From Nocardia brasiliensis NBRC 14402 (GTDB taxonomy: Bacteria; Actinomycetota; Actinomycetes; Mycobacteriales; Mycobacteriaceae), in assembly GCF_000308475.2 (NCBI RefSeq), contig NZ_BAFT02000063.1, positions 85,741-149,740 of the forward strand: 64,000 nt of DNA, given 5' to 3'. Made by a program: the position numbers and the translations under genes. The notes under the pieces were generated by a model that had not been told where the DNA came from, ran no database searches, and was given only the letters and a program-made list of their open reading frames with translations. Position 1 is the first letter of the stretch. The number at the start of each line of letters is the position of its first letter. Shown here piece after piece: positions 16,850-24,843 of the stretch.

Positions 16850-18147
16850 CCTACGACGAGTATCGGGCCCGCATCATCGCGGCGCAGGAGCAGTGGAACA
16901 GGGATCGCGCGAATATCTACGCCGTCACGAATGTCGGTACCGATCAGTTCCAGGGCGGGTACGAACCGCCGCGGATCACGAACGAGGATCTGGCGCTGTT
17001 CGAGACCTTGCCGCTGGCGGATCTGGTGCAGCGGGTGGCCGCGATGCAACCGGGCACGGTGCTGCAGGCCGCGGAGGCGTGGTTCAAGATCGGCACCGCG
17101 TTCCGGGAGACGACGGAGACGTTCAATGCGAGTGTGCAGCGCACGATCGCGAACGGCTGGTCGGGTCAGGCGGCGGGCAAGGCGGCGGAGGCGGTGCGGA
17201 CCTACAGTGACGGTGCGGGGCAGTTGACGACCTCGGCGCACCTCTTGTACGCCAAGCTCACGGAGATGTACACCGGCCTGAATCAGACTCAGGCGTTGAT
17301 GCCCGGCCTCGCCGCTCCCGTGGATCTGAAGGGCAAAACCCTGCCCGCCGACGGTGCCATGAAGTCCGGTGATTACACCGCGGACGAGGCGCGGGAGGAA
17401 GCGAAACGCGTTCTGCAGACGGTGTATTGGCAGGTGGCGAACCAGACCGACAATGGCGTGCCGATCATCCCGCCGGCGCCTACCGTGGTGCGCGATCCGT
17501 CGACGCCGGTGGTGCCGTCGTCCGGTCCGGGCACGTCGAATCCGAGTTCCGCCACGCCATCCGGAACCGACGGCACGGCAGGCGCGGAGGCGGATCCGGC
17601 CGGCCAGCCGAACAGAGCAGCGTCCGAAGCGAATCCGGCGACGAACACACAGACGGCGAGTACCGGCTCCCCGTCGACGACTTCGGCGACCACGAACCAA
17701 TCGGCCGCCGCGCCTACCACTGCCACGACCACTGGTACGCCGGCCACTACGACGCCGGTCGCTACGACGCCGACACCGGCGGGCACGCCCGGTCCGGGCA
17801 CACCATCGCGCTCCAACCCTGTTTCGCCTTTTTCTCGTTCCGGTCCGGGCACTACTTCCGGCGAACCCGGCAGGCAGCCCGCCCCCGGCCGCAGCGTGCC
17901 GGGAAATCCGCAGCAGCCGGGCGTAGTTCCGGCCGCTGCCGCGCGGACCGCGACGGGCACGGCCACCGGCCGAGCGGGTACGAGCGGCATGCCCGGCATG
18001 GCACCGGGTGCGGCCGGCCGGGGCAACGACGACGAAAAACCCACCGGCACAAAGGATTACCTGATCACGCAGGAGAACGGCGAGGAACTCACCGGTTTGG
18101 GTGCGCTGCCGAAGACGGTGCCGCCGGTGATCGGCGACCATGATTGA
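16846..18147 (+). CDS. WXG-domain protein with long Pro/Thr/Ser-rich region (EspB/PPE-like ESX substrate)
   Basis: This 433-residue protein has an N-terminal helical domain with a WXG turn (ANGWSGQAAGKAAEAVRTY, Trp105) spanning about residues 1-200. A disordered Thr/Pro/Ser/Gly-rich stretch follows (about 205-390). The conserved C-terminal end contains TKDYLITQENGEELTG and LPKTVPPVIGDHD. This layout resembles secreted EspB or PPE proteins of ESX systems. The EspG-like chaperone gene immediately downstream, overlapping by 8 bp, supports an ESX substrate-chaperone pair. No signal peptide is seen. The link to ESX is inference from fold and neighbours. Confidence 0.7.
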   Translation: MTYDEYRARIIAAQEQWNRDRANIYAVTNVGTDQFQGGYEPPRITNEDLALFETLPLADLVQRVAAMQPGTVLQAAEAWFKIGTAFRETTETFNASVQRTIANGWSGQAAGKAAEAVRTYSDGAGQLTTSAHLLYAKLTEMYTGLNQTQALMPGLAAPVDLKGKTLPADGAMKSGDYTADEAREEAKRVLQTVYWQVANQTDNGVPIIPPAPTVVRDPSTPVVPSSGPGTSNPSSATPSGTDGTAGAEADPAGQPNRAASEANPATNTQTASTGSPSTTSATTNQSAAAPTTATTTGTPATTTPVATTPTPAGTPGPGTPSRSNPVSPFSRSGPGTTSGEPGRQPAPGRSVPGNPQQPGVVPAAAARTATGTATGRAGTSGMPGMAPGAAGRGNDDEKPTGTKDYLITQENGEELTGLGALPKTVPPVIGDHD

Positions 18148-18919
18148 GGTGCGGTTCACCGGACTGGAGTTCCAGCTGCTCTGGCACGCCTACGGCCGGG
18201 ACCGGCTGCCGTATCCGCTGCAATTCCGCCCGCAGGCCGTCGATTTCGCCGATCTGGTGGCGCAGCGGGAAGCGGCGGCGGCCGCACTGCTCGACCGGCA
18301 TTCGATCGAGTTGGAGCGCGCGTTGCAGATCCTGCTGGAGCCCGAGGTCCGGATCGAGCTGAAGGGGTTCGGCGCGCCGGAGCTGACCCGGATCTTCCGT
18401 TTCCACGGCGCGGTGCGCGACGCGGCGGGCGCGACCTTGGTGCAGCTGCCGGGCATCGCCGCGGACACCGGCGGTGACGTGACGCTGCGCTACGGCACTG
18501 CCGCCGAGGTCGCTGCCGATGCGGTTGGCGCGCTGCCGGATACGCCGCCGGGCACCCATCCACCGCTGGCGGCGCGGCGCGCGGAGATCACCGCCGATCG
18601 GGAGCGCCCGGTGCGCGAAGCGTACGCGGTGGGCCTCGCGCAGCGGTTCGACCGGCTGTTCAAACGCGAGCGCCGTGCGCTCGGCGAGATCACGGTGTTG
18701 CCCGGCCCTGCCGTCGACGCGCGTCCCACGTTCGGCCGTGGCTTCTGGTGGATGGATTATCCGGACGGCCGCTACTACGTGCAGACCGGTGATCCCGTCG
18801 TCGCCAAGCCGATGGATTCGGCCGCGATGGCCGCGGAGATCCGCCGGCTGGTCGTACTCACGCAGCGGTACTACCGCGAGGATCGCGAGCACGACGAGTA
18901 TCTGCGCACGCGTCGCTAG
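18140..18919 (+). CDS. EspG-family ESX secretion-associated chaperone
   Basis: This 259-residue protein begins with RFTGLEFQLLWHAYGRDRLPYPLQFRP, the hallmark N-terminus of the EspG family, and continues with an alternating beta/helix pattern (RIELKGFGAPELTRIFRFHGAVRDAAGATLVQLPG; GFWWMDYPDGRYYVQTGDP). Mycobacterial EspG proteins bind the helical tip of cognate PE-PPE dimers and keep them soluble before export. Here the preceding gene encodes the likely client. No ESX core (EccB-EccE, MycP) lies in the window, so this is an accessory locus served by a machine elsewhere. Confidence 0.82.
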   Translation: MIEVRFTGLEFQLLWHAYGRDRLPYPLQFRPQAVDFADLVAQREAAAAALLDRHSIELERALQILLEPEVRIELKGFGAPELTRIFRFHGAVRDAAGATLVQLPGIAADTGGDVTLRYGTAAEVAADAVGALPDTPPGTHPPLAARRAEITADRERPVREAYAVGLAQRFDRLFKRERRALGEITVLPGPAVDARPTFGRGFWWMDYPDGRYYVQTGDPVVAKPMDSAAMAAEIRRLVVLTQRYYREDREHDEYLRTRR

Positions 18920-19059
18920 ACGGCAGAACCGAATCCGCAGCCGTACTGCCGGATTGAGCGGATGCCCCGAGTATCGGCGGCAGATTTCCGGGTGCTGGAC
19001 AGGGTAGGTGGTGTGGGTGATGATCAGCTCGCTTCATCTTCTTTGAACGGGAGTTTCTG

Positions 19060-19485
19060 TTGTCCAATCTGGGGAGGGCCGCGTTCGGTGCGGTCCTGGC
19101 ATCCACCGCGGCATTGACCATCGTCGGTGCGGGCTCCGCCGGCGCGGCGCCTGATTATCATGGGACGCTGGCCTTTTCGCCCAGCACCGGCAAAGTGGTC
19201 GGCTCGGTCGATCAACCGTCCTGGGTGACCGCGGATGCGGTGGCCATTCGGGACTGCGGCGTGTACGACTGCAAGATTCTCGTGCGCTTCTCCAACGGCT
19301 GTGCGGCGGCGGTGCGCGGCGCCGACGGTGCGTTCGCGGCCGATTGGGCGGCGACGCGGGCGGAAGCGGAGCGGCTGGCGGTCGCCAAGCTCGGCGAGAG
19401 CGCGCCACCGTTCCCGGATCTCGGCAGTGCCGTGCCGCAGCCGGCGCGCGTCGTACTATCCGAGTGCACCAAGAACGCAAGCTGA
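19060..19485 (+). CDS. Secreted DUF4189 family protein (copy 1)
   Basis: This 141-residue protein has a Sec signal peptide (LGRAAFGAVLASTAALTIVGAGSAGAAP, cleavage after GAA or AGA) and one DUF4189 domain: YHGTLAFSPSTGKVVGSV, the paired cysteines in IRDCGVYDCKILVRFSNGCAAAV, and ADWAATRAEAERLAVAKLGE. The domain occurs in many secreted Nocardia proteins and has no defined role. The start is a TTG at 19060, six bases after GGGAG. A paralog follows 20 bp after its stop. Confidence 0.8.
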   Translation: MSNLGRAAFGAVLASTAALTIVGAGSAGAAPDYHGTLAFSPSTGKVVGSVDQPSWVTADAVAIRDCGVYDCKILVRFSNGCAAAVRGADGAFAADWAATRAEAERLAVAKLGESAPPFPDLGSAVPQPARVVLSECTKNAS

Positions 19486-19505
19486 ACGAACCAATGGGGG
19501 GAATC

Positions 19506-19952
19506 ATGAAATACACAGGGAGCAAGGCTGTCCTGGGCCTGTTCGTTTCGACGGCGGTCGCCTTCGTGGCGGCCGGCGCAGGGCAGGCCGGTGCCGAGCC
19601 CGGGCCGGACGGTTCCTACTACGGGTCGCGGGCGATCACGGTCGACGCGAACGGTGCCGGCGTTTCGACGGCGTGGAACTATCCGAACTGGGCGGAAGCC
19701 GACGCCGCGGCGCTCGACGACTGCCGGGCGAAGGGTGGGCGGAACTGCACTATTATCGTCCGCTTCGTCGACGGCTGCGGCGCCATCGCCGAACGTGACG
19801 GTCGCTACATCGGTGGCACCGGTCCCAACCGGGTCGAAGCCGAGCGTGCGGCGCTCGCCGCGTTCGGGCCGCCGCCGGTGAATTTCGGCAGCTCGGCGCC
19901 GAGCTCGGCGCGCATCGTCGGCACCACGCTCTGCACCAGCAACGTGGAATGA
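19506..19952 (+). CDS. Secreted DUF4189 family protein (copy 2)
   Basis: This 148-residue paralog of the preceding gene has a signal peptide (KAVLGLFVSTAVAFVAAGAGQAGAEP) and a DUF4189 domain with YYGSRAITVDANGAGVSTAWNYP, DDCRAKGGRNCTIIVRFVDGCGAIAE and GPNRVEAERAALAAFG. The three cysteines of the domain sit in the same order as in copy 1. The ATG follows a strong GGGGGGAA ribosome site. The pair is probably a local duplication, and a long terminator hairpin follows. Confidence 0.82.
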   Translation: MKYTGSKAVLGLFVSTAVAFVAAGAGQAGAEPGPDGSYYGSRAITVDANGAGVSTAWNYPNWAEADAAALDDCRAKGGRNCTIIVRFVDGCGAIAERDGRYIGGTGPNRVEAERAALAAFGPPPVNFGSSAPSSARIVGTTLCTSNVE

Positions 19953-19960
19953 CGCTGTCG

Positions 19961-19992
19961 CCTGGTGCCCGGGAGTTGTCCCGGGCACCAGG
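19961..19992. terminator. Bidirectional terminator between DUF4189 pair and metI
   Basis: A perfect 14-bp stem, CCTGGTGCCCGGGA (19961-19974) with TCCCGGGCACCAGG (19979-19992), closes the four-base loop GTTG. It sits between convergent genes. There is no long T run, which is common for actinobacterial terminators. Confidence 0.8.
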
Positions 19993-19996
19993 TGCC

Positions 19997-20659
19997 TCAG
20001 CGGCGCAATACTTTTCGGGCCAGCCAGTTGCCGAAGAACTGGATGCCCTGCACGCCCGCCACGATGATCAGCGTGGCCACGAAGGTGACCTGCCAATTGA
20101 ACTGCTGATACCCGTGGACCAGCGCGAAATCGCCCAGTCCGCCGCCGCCGACGGTGCCCGCCATGGCGGAGATGTCGACGATCGAGATCACCACGAACGT
20201 GTAGCCGAGGATCAGCGGGCCGAGCGCCTCGGGAATCAACAGCGTCAAGATGATTCGCAGCGGTCCCGCGCCGACCGCGCGCGCCGCCTCGATCACGCCG
20301 GGGTCGACTGTCACCAGATTCTGCTCCACGATCCGGGCGATGCCGAACGACGCCGCCACGATCATGACGAACGCCGCGGCGTCGCGGCCGATGGTGGTGC
20401 CGACGACTTCCAGCGTCACCGGCCCCAGTGCCGCGAGCAGGATGATGAACGGGATCGGGCGCACCACGTTCACGATCACGTTGAGCAGCAGGTTGATCGG
20501 GGCGTTCGCGAGCAGCCCGCCTTTGCGGGTGGTGTAGAGCACGGTGCCCAGGAACAGTCCGATCAGGCCGCCGATCACGAAGGTGATCAGCACCAGATAG
20601 AGGGTGGTGCCGATCGCCTCGGTCAGCAACGGCCGGAGTTTGTCCCAATCCGCTTGCAT
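19997..20659 (-). CDS. metI: Methionine ABC transporter permease MetI
   Basis: This 220-residue MetI-type permease has five hydrophobic helices and the permease signature EAARAVGAGPLRIILTLLIPEALGPLILG (EAA motif). Further family sequences are VRPIPFIILLAALGPVT and SAMAGTVGGGGLGDFALVHGYQQFN, which is typical of MetI. It imports methionine together with MetN and MetQ. It lies 11 bp after metN and is the last gene of the metQNI unit. Confidence 0.94.
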   Translation of the reverse strand: MQADWDKLRPLLTEAIGTTLYLVLITFVIGGLIGLFLGTVLYTTRKGGLLANAPINLLLNVIVNVVRPIPFIILLAALGPVTLEVVGTTIGRDAAAFVMIVAASFGIARIVEQNLVTVDPGVIEAARAVGAGPLRIILTLLIPEALGPLILGYTFVVISIVDISAMAGTVGGGGLGDFALVHGYQQFNWQVTFVATLIIVAGVQGIQFFGNWLARKVLRR

Positions 20660-20670
20660 CGGTACTCCTT

Positions 20671-21684
20671 TCAGGCCGTGCGCGGGCCGAGTTCGGCGAT
20701 CACCTTGTCGACGGCGTCGTCGGGTCCGTGCAACGCCAGGGTGATGCTGCCGAAGGTCTTGTTCTGCAACGTGCCGATTCCGCCGTAGACCACCTCGAAG
20801 CGGACATCGGCGTGCGCCGCGACGGTCAACGCGGCGCCGATGCCGTGCTCGTCGTCGACGTCCACCGTGACGAGCCGGCCGCCGTGCAGCGCACCGAGCC
20901 TGCGCACTTCGTCCTCGGACGGCCGGTTGTGCAGCACCGTGGCCACGAACGATCGCGTCGGCGCGGCCTGCGGCGTCGCGAAAACCGCGAAGGTGCTGGC
21001 GAGTTCGACGATCCGGCCCTCGGCGAGCACCGCGACCCGGTCGGCGACGGCACGGATCACATCCATCTCGTGGGTGATCACCACGATGGTGACGCCGAGT
21101 TCCCGATTGACCTTCTTCAGCAGGCGCAGCACCTCCGCGGTGGTCTCCGGGTCCAGCGCCGAGGTCGATTCGTCCGCGAGCAGCAGCGACGGCGAGGTCG
21201 CCAGCGCGCGAGCGATGCCGACCCGCTGCTTCTGACCGCCGGACAGCTGGTCGGGGTAGCTGCGGGCCTTGTCGGAGAGTCCGACGAACTCGAGCAACTC
21301 CGCGACCCGCGCCTTACGCGCGGCCCGTTTCCAGCCCGCCACCTTGAGCGGGTATTCGACATTGCCTGCGGCGGTACGGGATCGGAACAGATTGAACTGC
21401 TGGAACACCATCCCGATATCGCGGCGCAGGCGGCGCACCTCGGCCTCGGGCACCCCCGTGATGGGGGTGCCCGCGACCTCGATGCTGCCGCTGGTCGGCC
21501 GTTCCAGGGCGTTGATCAGGCGGACCAGGGTGCTCTTGCCCGCGCCGGAATAGCCGATCACGCCGAAGATCTCGCCCTGCTCGATCCGCAGATCGATATC
21601 GTCCAGCGCGACATGGGCATCCGCGCCCTTGCCGAAAACCTTGGTTACCGAGCGGAATTCGACGGCGGGCGGGTTACCGCTCAC
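20671..21684 (-). CDS. metN: Methionine ABC transporter ATP-binding protein MetN
   Basis: This 337-residue ATPase has Walker A GYSGAGKST (about 44-52), the signature LSGGQKQRVGIARALA, Walker B LLLADESTSALDPETT and the switch His in VVITHEMDVIRAVADRVAVL. A C-terminal NIL/ACT-like domain (about 245-337, ending in GSITLALHGPDDAVDKVIAELG) matches the MetN regulatory domain that senses cytosolic methionine in E. coli. Its ATG overlaps the metQ stop, so the genes are coupled. Confidence 0.95.
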   Translation of the reverse strand: MSGNPPAVEFRSVTKVFGKGADAHVALDDIDLRIEQGEIFGVIGYSGAGKSTLVRLINALERPTSGSIEVAGTPITGVPEAEVRRLRRDIGMVFQQFNLFRSRTAAGNVEYPLKVAGWKRAARKARVAELLEFVGLSDKARSYPDQLSGGQKQRVGIARALATSPSLLLADESTSALDPETTAEVLRLLKKVNRELGVTIVVITHEMDVIRAVADRVAVLAEGRIVELASTFAVFATPQAAPTRSFVATVLHNRPSEDEVRRLGALHGGRLVTVDVDDEHGIGAALTVAAHADVRFEVVYGGIGTLQNKTFGSITLALHGPDDAVDKVIAELGPRTA

Positions 21685-22556
21685 TTGCCGTCACGGATGG
21701 TCTGCTGCACCCGCTGGAGAATCTGCTCCAGTTCGGGGCCGGTGCGGCGCACGTCGACGGCCGTGTTCTTGGTGACCTCGGCGTGCGCGCGCTGCACCTC
21801 GGGGTCGTGCCAGAGTTCGACCAGCTGCAGCAGCTTCGGGTTGTTCTTGTCCTCGGCCCTGGTCACCAGCGCGTTGATGTACGGCTCGGCCGACGGGTTC
21901 TTCGGATCGTCCTTGTACAGCGCCGAATTGGGGTCGATGCCGGAACGGTCGAGGAAGGTGTTGTTGATCACCGCGCCGTCCACGGACGCGAGCGAGAGCG
22001 CGGTCTGCGCGGCGTCGACGGTGGTCACCTTGACCTTGGACGCGCCCTTGTCGACATCGGCCGCGGTGGGCGCGCTCGAGCTGCCGGACAGTTTCAGCAG
22101 ACCGGCCGCCTGCAGGACGAACAGGGCCCGCGCCTGGTTGGTCGGGTCGTTCGGGATCGCGATCTCCGCGCCCTGGGGCAGGTCGGCGAGCGCTTTGTGC
22201 TTCTTCGAGTACAAGCCGAGCGGCACGATGTAGGTGGCGCCGATCGGGGTCAGCGTGTCCTTGTTGGCGACGTTGTAGGCGCCCAGGAACTGCAGGTGCT
22301 GAAAGAGATTCACATCGATCTGCTTTTGCGACAGCGCGAGATTCGGCTGCTTGTAGTCGGAGAAGTTGGTGATCTTCAGCGTGATGCCCTTGTCCTTGGC
22401 CCGCTGTTCGAAGACGTCCCAGGCTTTGTCCTTGTCGGTGGTGCCGATCCGCACTACCGTGTCGGAGGAGGACTTGTCGTCGGAACCGCACGCCGTGACG
22501 GTGAGGGCCGCGGTTGCTACCAGGACCGGGATCGCCAGTACCCGATGGAATTTCAC
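21681..22556 (-). CDS. metQ: Methionine-binding lipoprotein MetQ
   Basis: This 291-residue NlpA/MetQ lipoprotein has a signal peptide ending in the lipobox VTAC, then the substrate-binding fold with VRIGTTDKDKAWDVFEQRAKDKGI, NFSDYKQPNLALSQKQIDVNLFQHLQFL and GLYSKKHKALADLPQGAEIAIPNDPTNQARAL, which is characteristic of MetQ. The start is the GTG at 22556, placed eight bases after GGGAG. It is first in the metQNI unit and divergent from a second MetQ-like gene. Confidence 0.93.
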   Translation of the reverse strand: MKFHRVLAIPVLVATAALTVTACGSDDKSSSDTVVRIGTTDKDKAWDVFEQRAKDKGITLKITNFSDYKQPNLALSQKQIDVNLFQHLQFLGAYNVANKDTLTPIGATYIVPLGLYSKKHKALADLPQGAEIAIPNDPTNQARALFVLQAAGLLKLSGSSSAPTAADVDKGASKVKVTTVDAAQTALSLASVDGAVINNTFLDRSGIDPNSALYKDDPKNPSAEPYINALVTRAEDKNNPKLLQLVELWHDPEVQRAHAEVTKNTAVDVRRTGPELEQILQRVQQTIRDGK

Positions 22557-22690
22557 TTCGTTGCTCCCGAAAAGCTCGTCGCAATATGAACCCGGTAATC
22601 CAAGCGATCCGCGGGCGGACGGGACAACGGTTGGGATTGTGGTGAGCGAAACCCTTCCCAATTCTTGGACGACCGTCTAGTTTGCTCGCA

Positions 22691-23557
22691 ATGCGCTTGA
22701 TGCACCGTCTGCTGGTGATTCCGATTCTTTCCGCCCTGGCCGTGACCACGATGTCGTGTGGCGCGAAGCACGACGACGGAGTGATCCGCATCGGTGTGAA
22801 CGATCTCGCAGAGCCGCACTGGGACGTGTACCAGAAGAAGGCGGCCGATCAAGGCATTCGCGTGGAGTTCATCAACTTCACCGACTACAACCAGCCCAAT
22901 CCCGCACTGGCGCAACGGCGTATCGATCTCAACAAGTTCCAGCACGTGCGCTACCTGGCCAACTACAACGCCCGCAACAACGACACCCTGGTGCCGGTCG
23001 GCGCGACCGAGATCTTCCCGCTGACCCTGTACTCGCGCAAGCACAAGTCCGTCGCCGAGATCCCGCAGGGCGGCCAGATCACGTTGAGCAACAACCCCGC
23101 CAATCAGGTGCGGCCGCTGCTCAGCCTGGCCGCGGCCGGGTTGGTCGTGCTGAAGGGCGGTGCGAGCTGGGACTCCAAGATCGAAGACGTGGACACCGCG
23201 GCCTCCAAGGTGAAGCTGACACCCATCGATCCGACCCTCACCGCGCAGTCACTGTCCAGTGTCGACGCCGCGTTCGTCGACGACACCTTCGCGCGTCCGG
23301 CGGGTCTGACCAAGAACGACACCATATACACCGACGACCCGGAACGCCCGGAACTGAAGCAGTACATCAACATCTTCGCCGCGCGGGCCGCCGACAAGGA
23401 CAACCCGACGCTGCTGAAACTGGCTGCGCTGTACCACGATCCGGAGGTAGAGGCCGCGGTGCGGGCCGAGACCGGTTACGAAGGCATCTTCAAGACGAAC
23501 ACCCCGGCCGACCTGCAAGCCACGGCGACCGAACTGGAAGCGAAGTTCCGCAAGTAG
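22691..23557 (+). CDS. Second MetQ/NlpA-like substrate-binding lipoprotein
   Basis: This 288-residue NlpA-family lipoprotein has a lipobox MSC followed by VIRIGVNDLAEPHWDVYQKKAADQGI, NFTDYNQPNPALAQRRIDLNKFQHVRYL and LYSRKHKSVAEIPQGGQITLSNNPANQVRPL. It parallels MetQ block by block, so the two are paralogs, but it has no MetN or MetI of its own. It is divergent from metQNI, sharing the 134-bp promoter region, and probably feeds the same importer with another ligand or affinity; that is inference. The ATG at 22691 is chosen; a TTG at 22682 and an ATG at 22700 are alternatives and no clear ribosome site decides. Confidence 0.85.
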   Translation: MRLMHRLLVIPILSALAVTTMSCGAKHDDGVIRIGVNDLAEPHWDVYQKKAADQGIRVEFINFTDYNQPNPALAQRRIDLNKFQHVRYLANYNARNNDTLVPVGATEIFPLTLYSRKHKSVAEIPQGGQITLSNNPANQVRPLLSLAAAGLVVLKGGASWDSKIEDVDTAASKVKLTPIDPTLTAQSLSSVDAAFVDDTFARPAGLTKNDTIYTDDPERPELKQYINIFAARAADKDNPTLLKLAALYHDPEVEAAVRAETGYEGIFKTNTPADLQATATELEAKFRK

Positions 23558-23564
23558 TTTCGGG

Positions 23565-24602
23565 TCAGTCGCGGGCCGAGAGCACCCGGGCCGCTTCCCG
23601 GTGTGCGTTCGTATTCGGTTGCAGCGCACGGGAACCGGCCAGCTTGGCCTGCACATGCTCGGACACGGTGATCGGCGGGTACTTGCTGCCCGCGCCGACG
23701 CAGGAGGGCAGCGTCTCGATCACCGCGTCGAAATTGCCGTCGTGGAAGAACGCGGCGCTGCGCCGGCGTTCGATGGTGCCGTCGACGATCGGCGGCATCA
23801 CCCGGTGCAGCGTCGAGAGCCACCGCTCGTTGGTCCAGCGGGCCATCACGTCACCGAGATTCACCAGCAGCGCCTCGTCGGCGGGTTGCACGTCGTGCCA
23901 GCGGCCGTCCGCGCCCAGCACCTGCAAGCCGGGCACCTGGTCGGCCCACAGGACGGTGACGATGCCGTAATCGGTGTGCTCGCCCATTCCCTTCAGCTCG
24001 CCGTCGAGGTCCACGCTGCCCGGTGGCAGCGCATAGTTGTTCATGCGCAACACATTCAGCGAGTGATCGGTGAAACTCTCGAAATAGCCGAGCGGTAGGT
24101 CGAGGGCGTCGGCGAATACGGTGGTGAGCGTGCCCGCCACCCGCGCGGCCTCGGCGTAATACCGCTGCACCCGCGGCCGGAAGTCGGGAAGTTCTGCGGG
24201 CCAGACATTGTCGGCGTAGCCGGCCTGCGCGGGAAGGTCGAGTCCCGGATAGTCGGAGGTGGTCGTGCCGATATTGAACGCCTCGAAGAAGTCGTTCATC
24301 CGGGTCGCCGAGGTCACCCCGAGGCTCAAACTCAGGCTCTCGCTCTTGGGTGGCGAATAGCCCCGATTGAATTCGACCGCCGTCCGGTAGCTCTCCTTGA
24401 CGGCGGGCGTGAGCGCGAAGAACTCGTCCAGCGCGGCCGCGAACTCGTCGAGCACCGGGCGGGCGATCCCGTGCCCGCGGATCTGCATGAACCCGACCGT
24501 GCTCGCCGCCTCGTCCACCTGCCGGGCGACCGCGGCCCGCGCCGCGGCGTCGGCGCCCTTGACGTAGGGCGAGATATCGATGATGGGAACGTGGAACTCC
24601 AC
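23565..24602 (-). CDS. 2-oxoglutarate/Fe(II)-dependent dioxygenase, isopenicillin N synthase-like
   Basis: This 345-residue protein has the N-terminal DIOX_N motif (VPIIDISPYV; GFMQIRGHGI) and the double-stranded beta-helix with iron ligands His209 and Asp211 in GEHTDYG and His266 in STLHRV. The Arg of RRSAAFF, near residue 281, would bind 2-oxoglutarate. NNYALPPG and GLQVLGADGRWHDV fit this family. The substrate cannot be inferred; relatives act on small molecules and hormones. The GTG start follows GGAAGGA by about ten bases. Its 3' end lies 7 bp from the convergent MetQ-like gene. Confidence 0.85.
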   Translation of the reverse strand: MEFHVPIIDISPYVKGADAAARAAVARQVDEAASTVGFMQIRGHGIARPVLDEFAAALDEFFALTPAVKESYRTAVEFNRGYSPPKSESLSLSLGVTSATRMNDFFEAFNIGTTTSDYPGLDLPAQAGYADNVWPAELPDFRPRVQRYYAEAARVAGTLTTVFADALDLPLGYFESFTDHSLNVLRMNNYALPPGSVDLDGELKGMGEHTDYGIVTVLWADQVPGLQVLGADGRWHDVQPADEALLVNLGDVMARWTNERWLSTLHRVMPPIVDGTIERRRSAAFFHDGNFDAVIETLPSCVGAGSKYPPITVSEHVQAKLAGSRALQPNTNAHREAARVLSARD

Positions 24603-24730
24603 GACGCACCGTCCTTCCGTCTCCGCTGCACCGCCCCCCCAGCATGGTCCGTACCCGCTGCGCCGAACCCACGTTCGGGTCACATTCGGGTAAATCCGTT
24701 GCTTGCGGTTCCACCCGAGACCTGCTCGAG

Positions 24731-24769
24731 GGTTCCAAAATAGACCCGAACGATGGTCCAGAATGGACC
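24731..24769. promoter_or_regulatory. Two near-identical GGTCC...GGACC dyads in a divergent intergenic region
   Basis: GGTCCA-GAA-TGGACC at 24755-24769 is a perfect dyad. A related imperfect copy, GGTTCCAAAATAGACC, lies at 24731-24746. Both fall in the 241-bp region between the divergent oxygenase gene and the coiled-coil gene. They look like two operators of one regulator (GntR-type operators often carry GGTC/GACC halves), but no regulator gene is adjacent. Confidence 0.45.
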
Positions 24770-24843
24770 GAGATCGGGAGGGCGGCGTTGTCGGTGTCCG
24801 GCCTTAAGCTGAGGGCTCCAATCGACGCGACAGGGGGATCTAC

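Noticed and set aside
22557..22690. Possible SAM riboswitch between the divergent met genes
   Set aside because: No conserved core of a SAM riboswitch class was visible and the 134 bp must serve two promoters.
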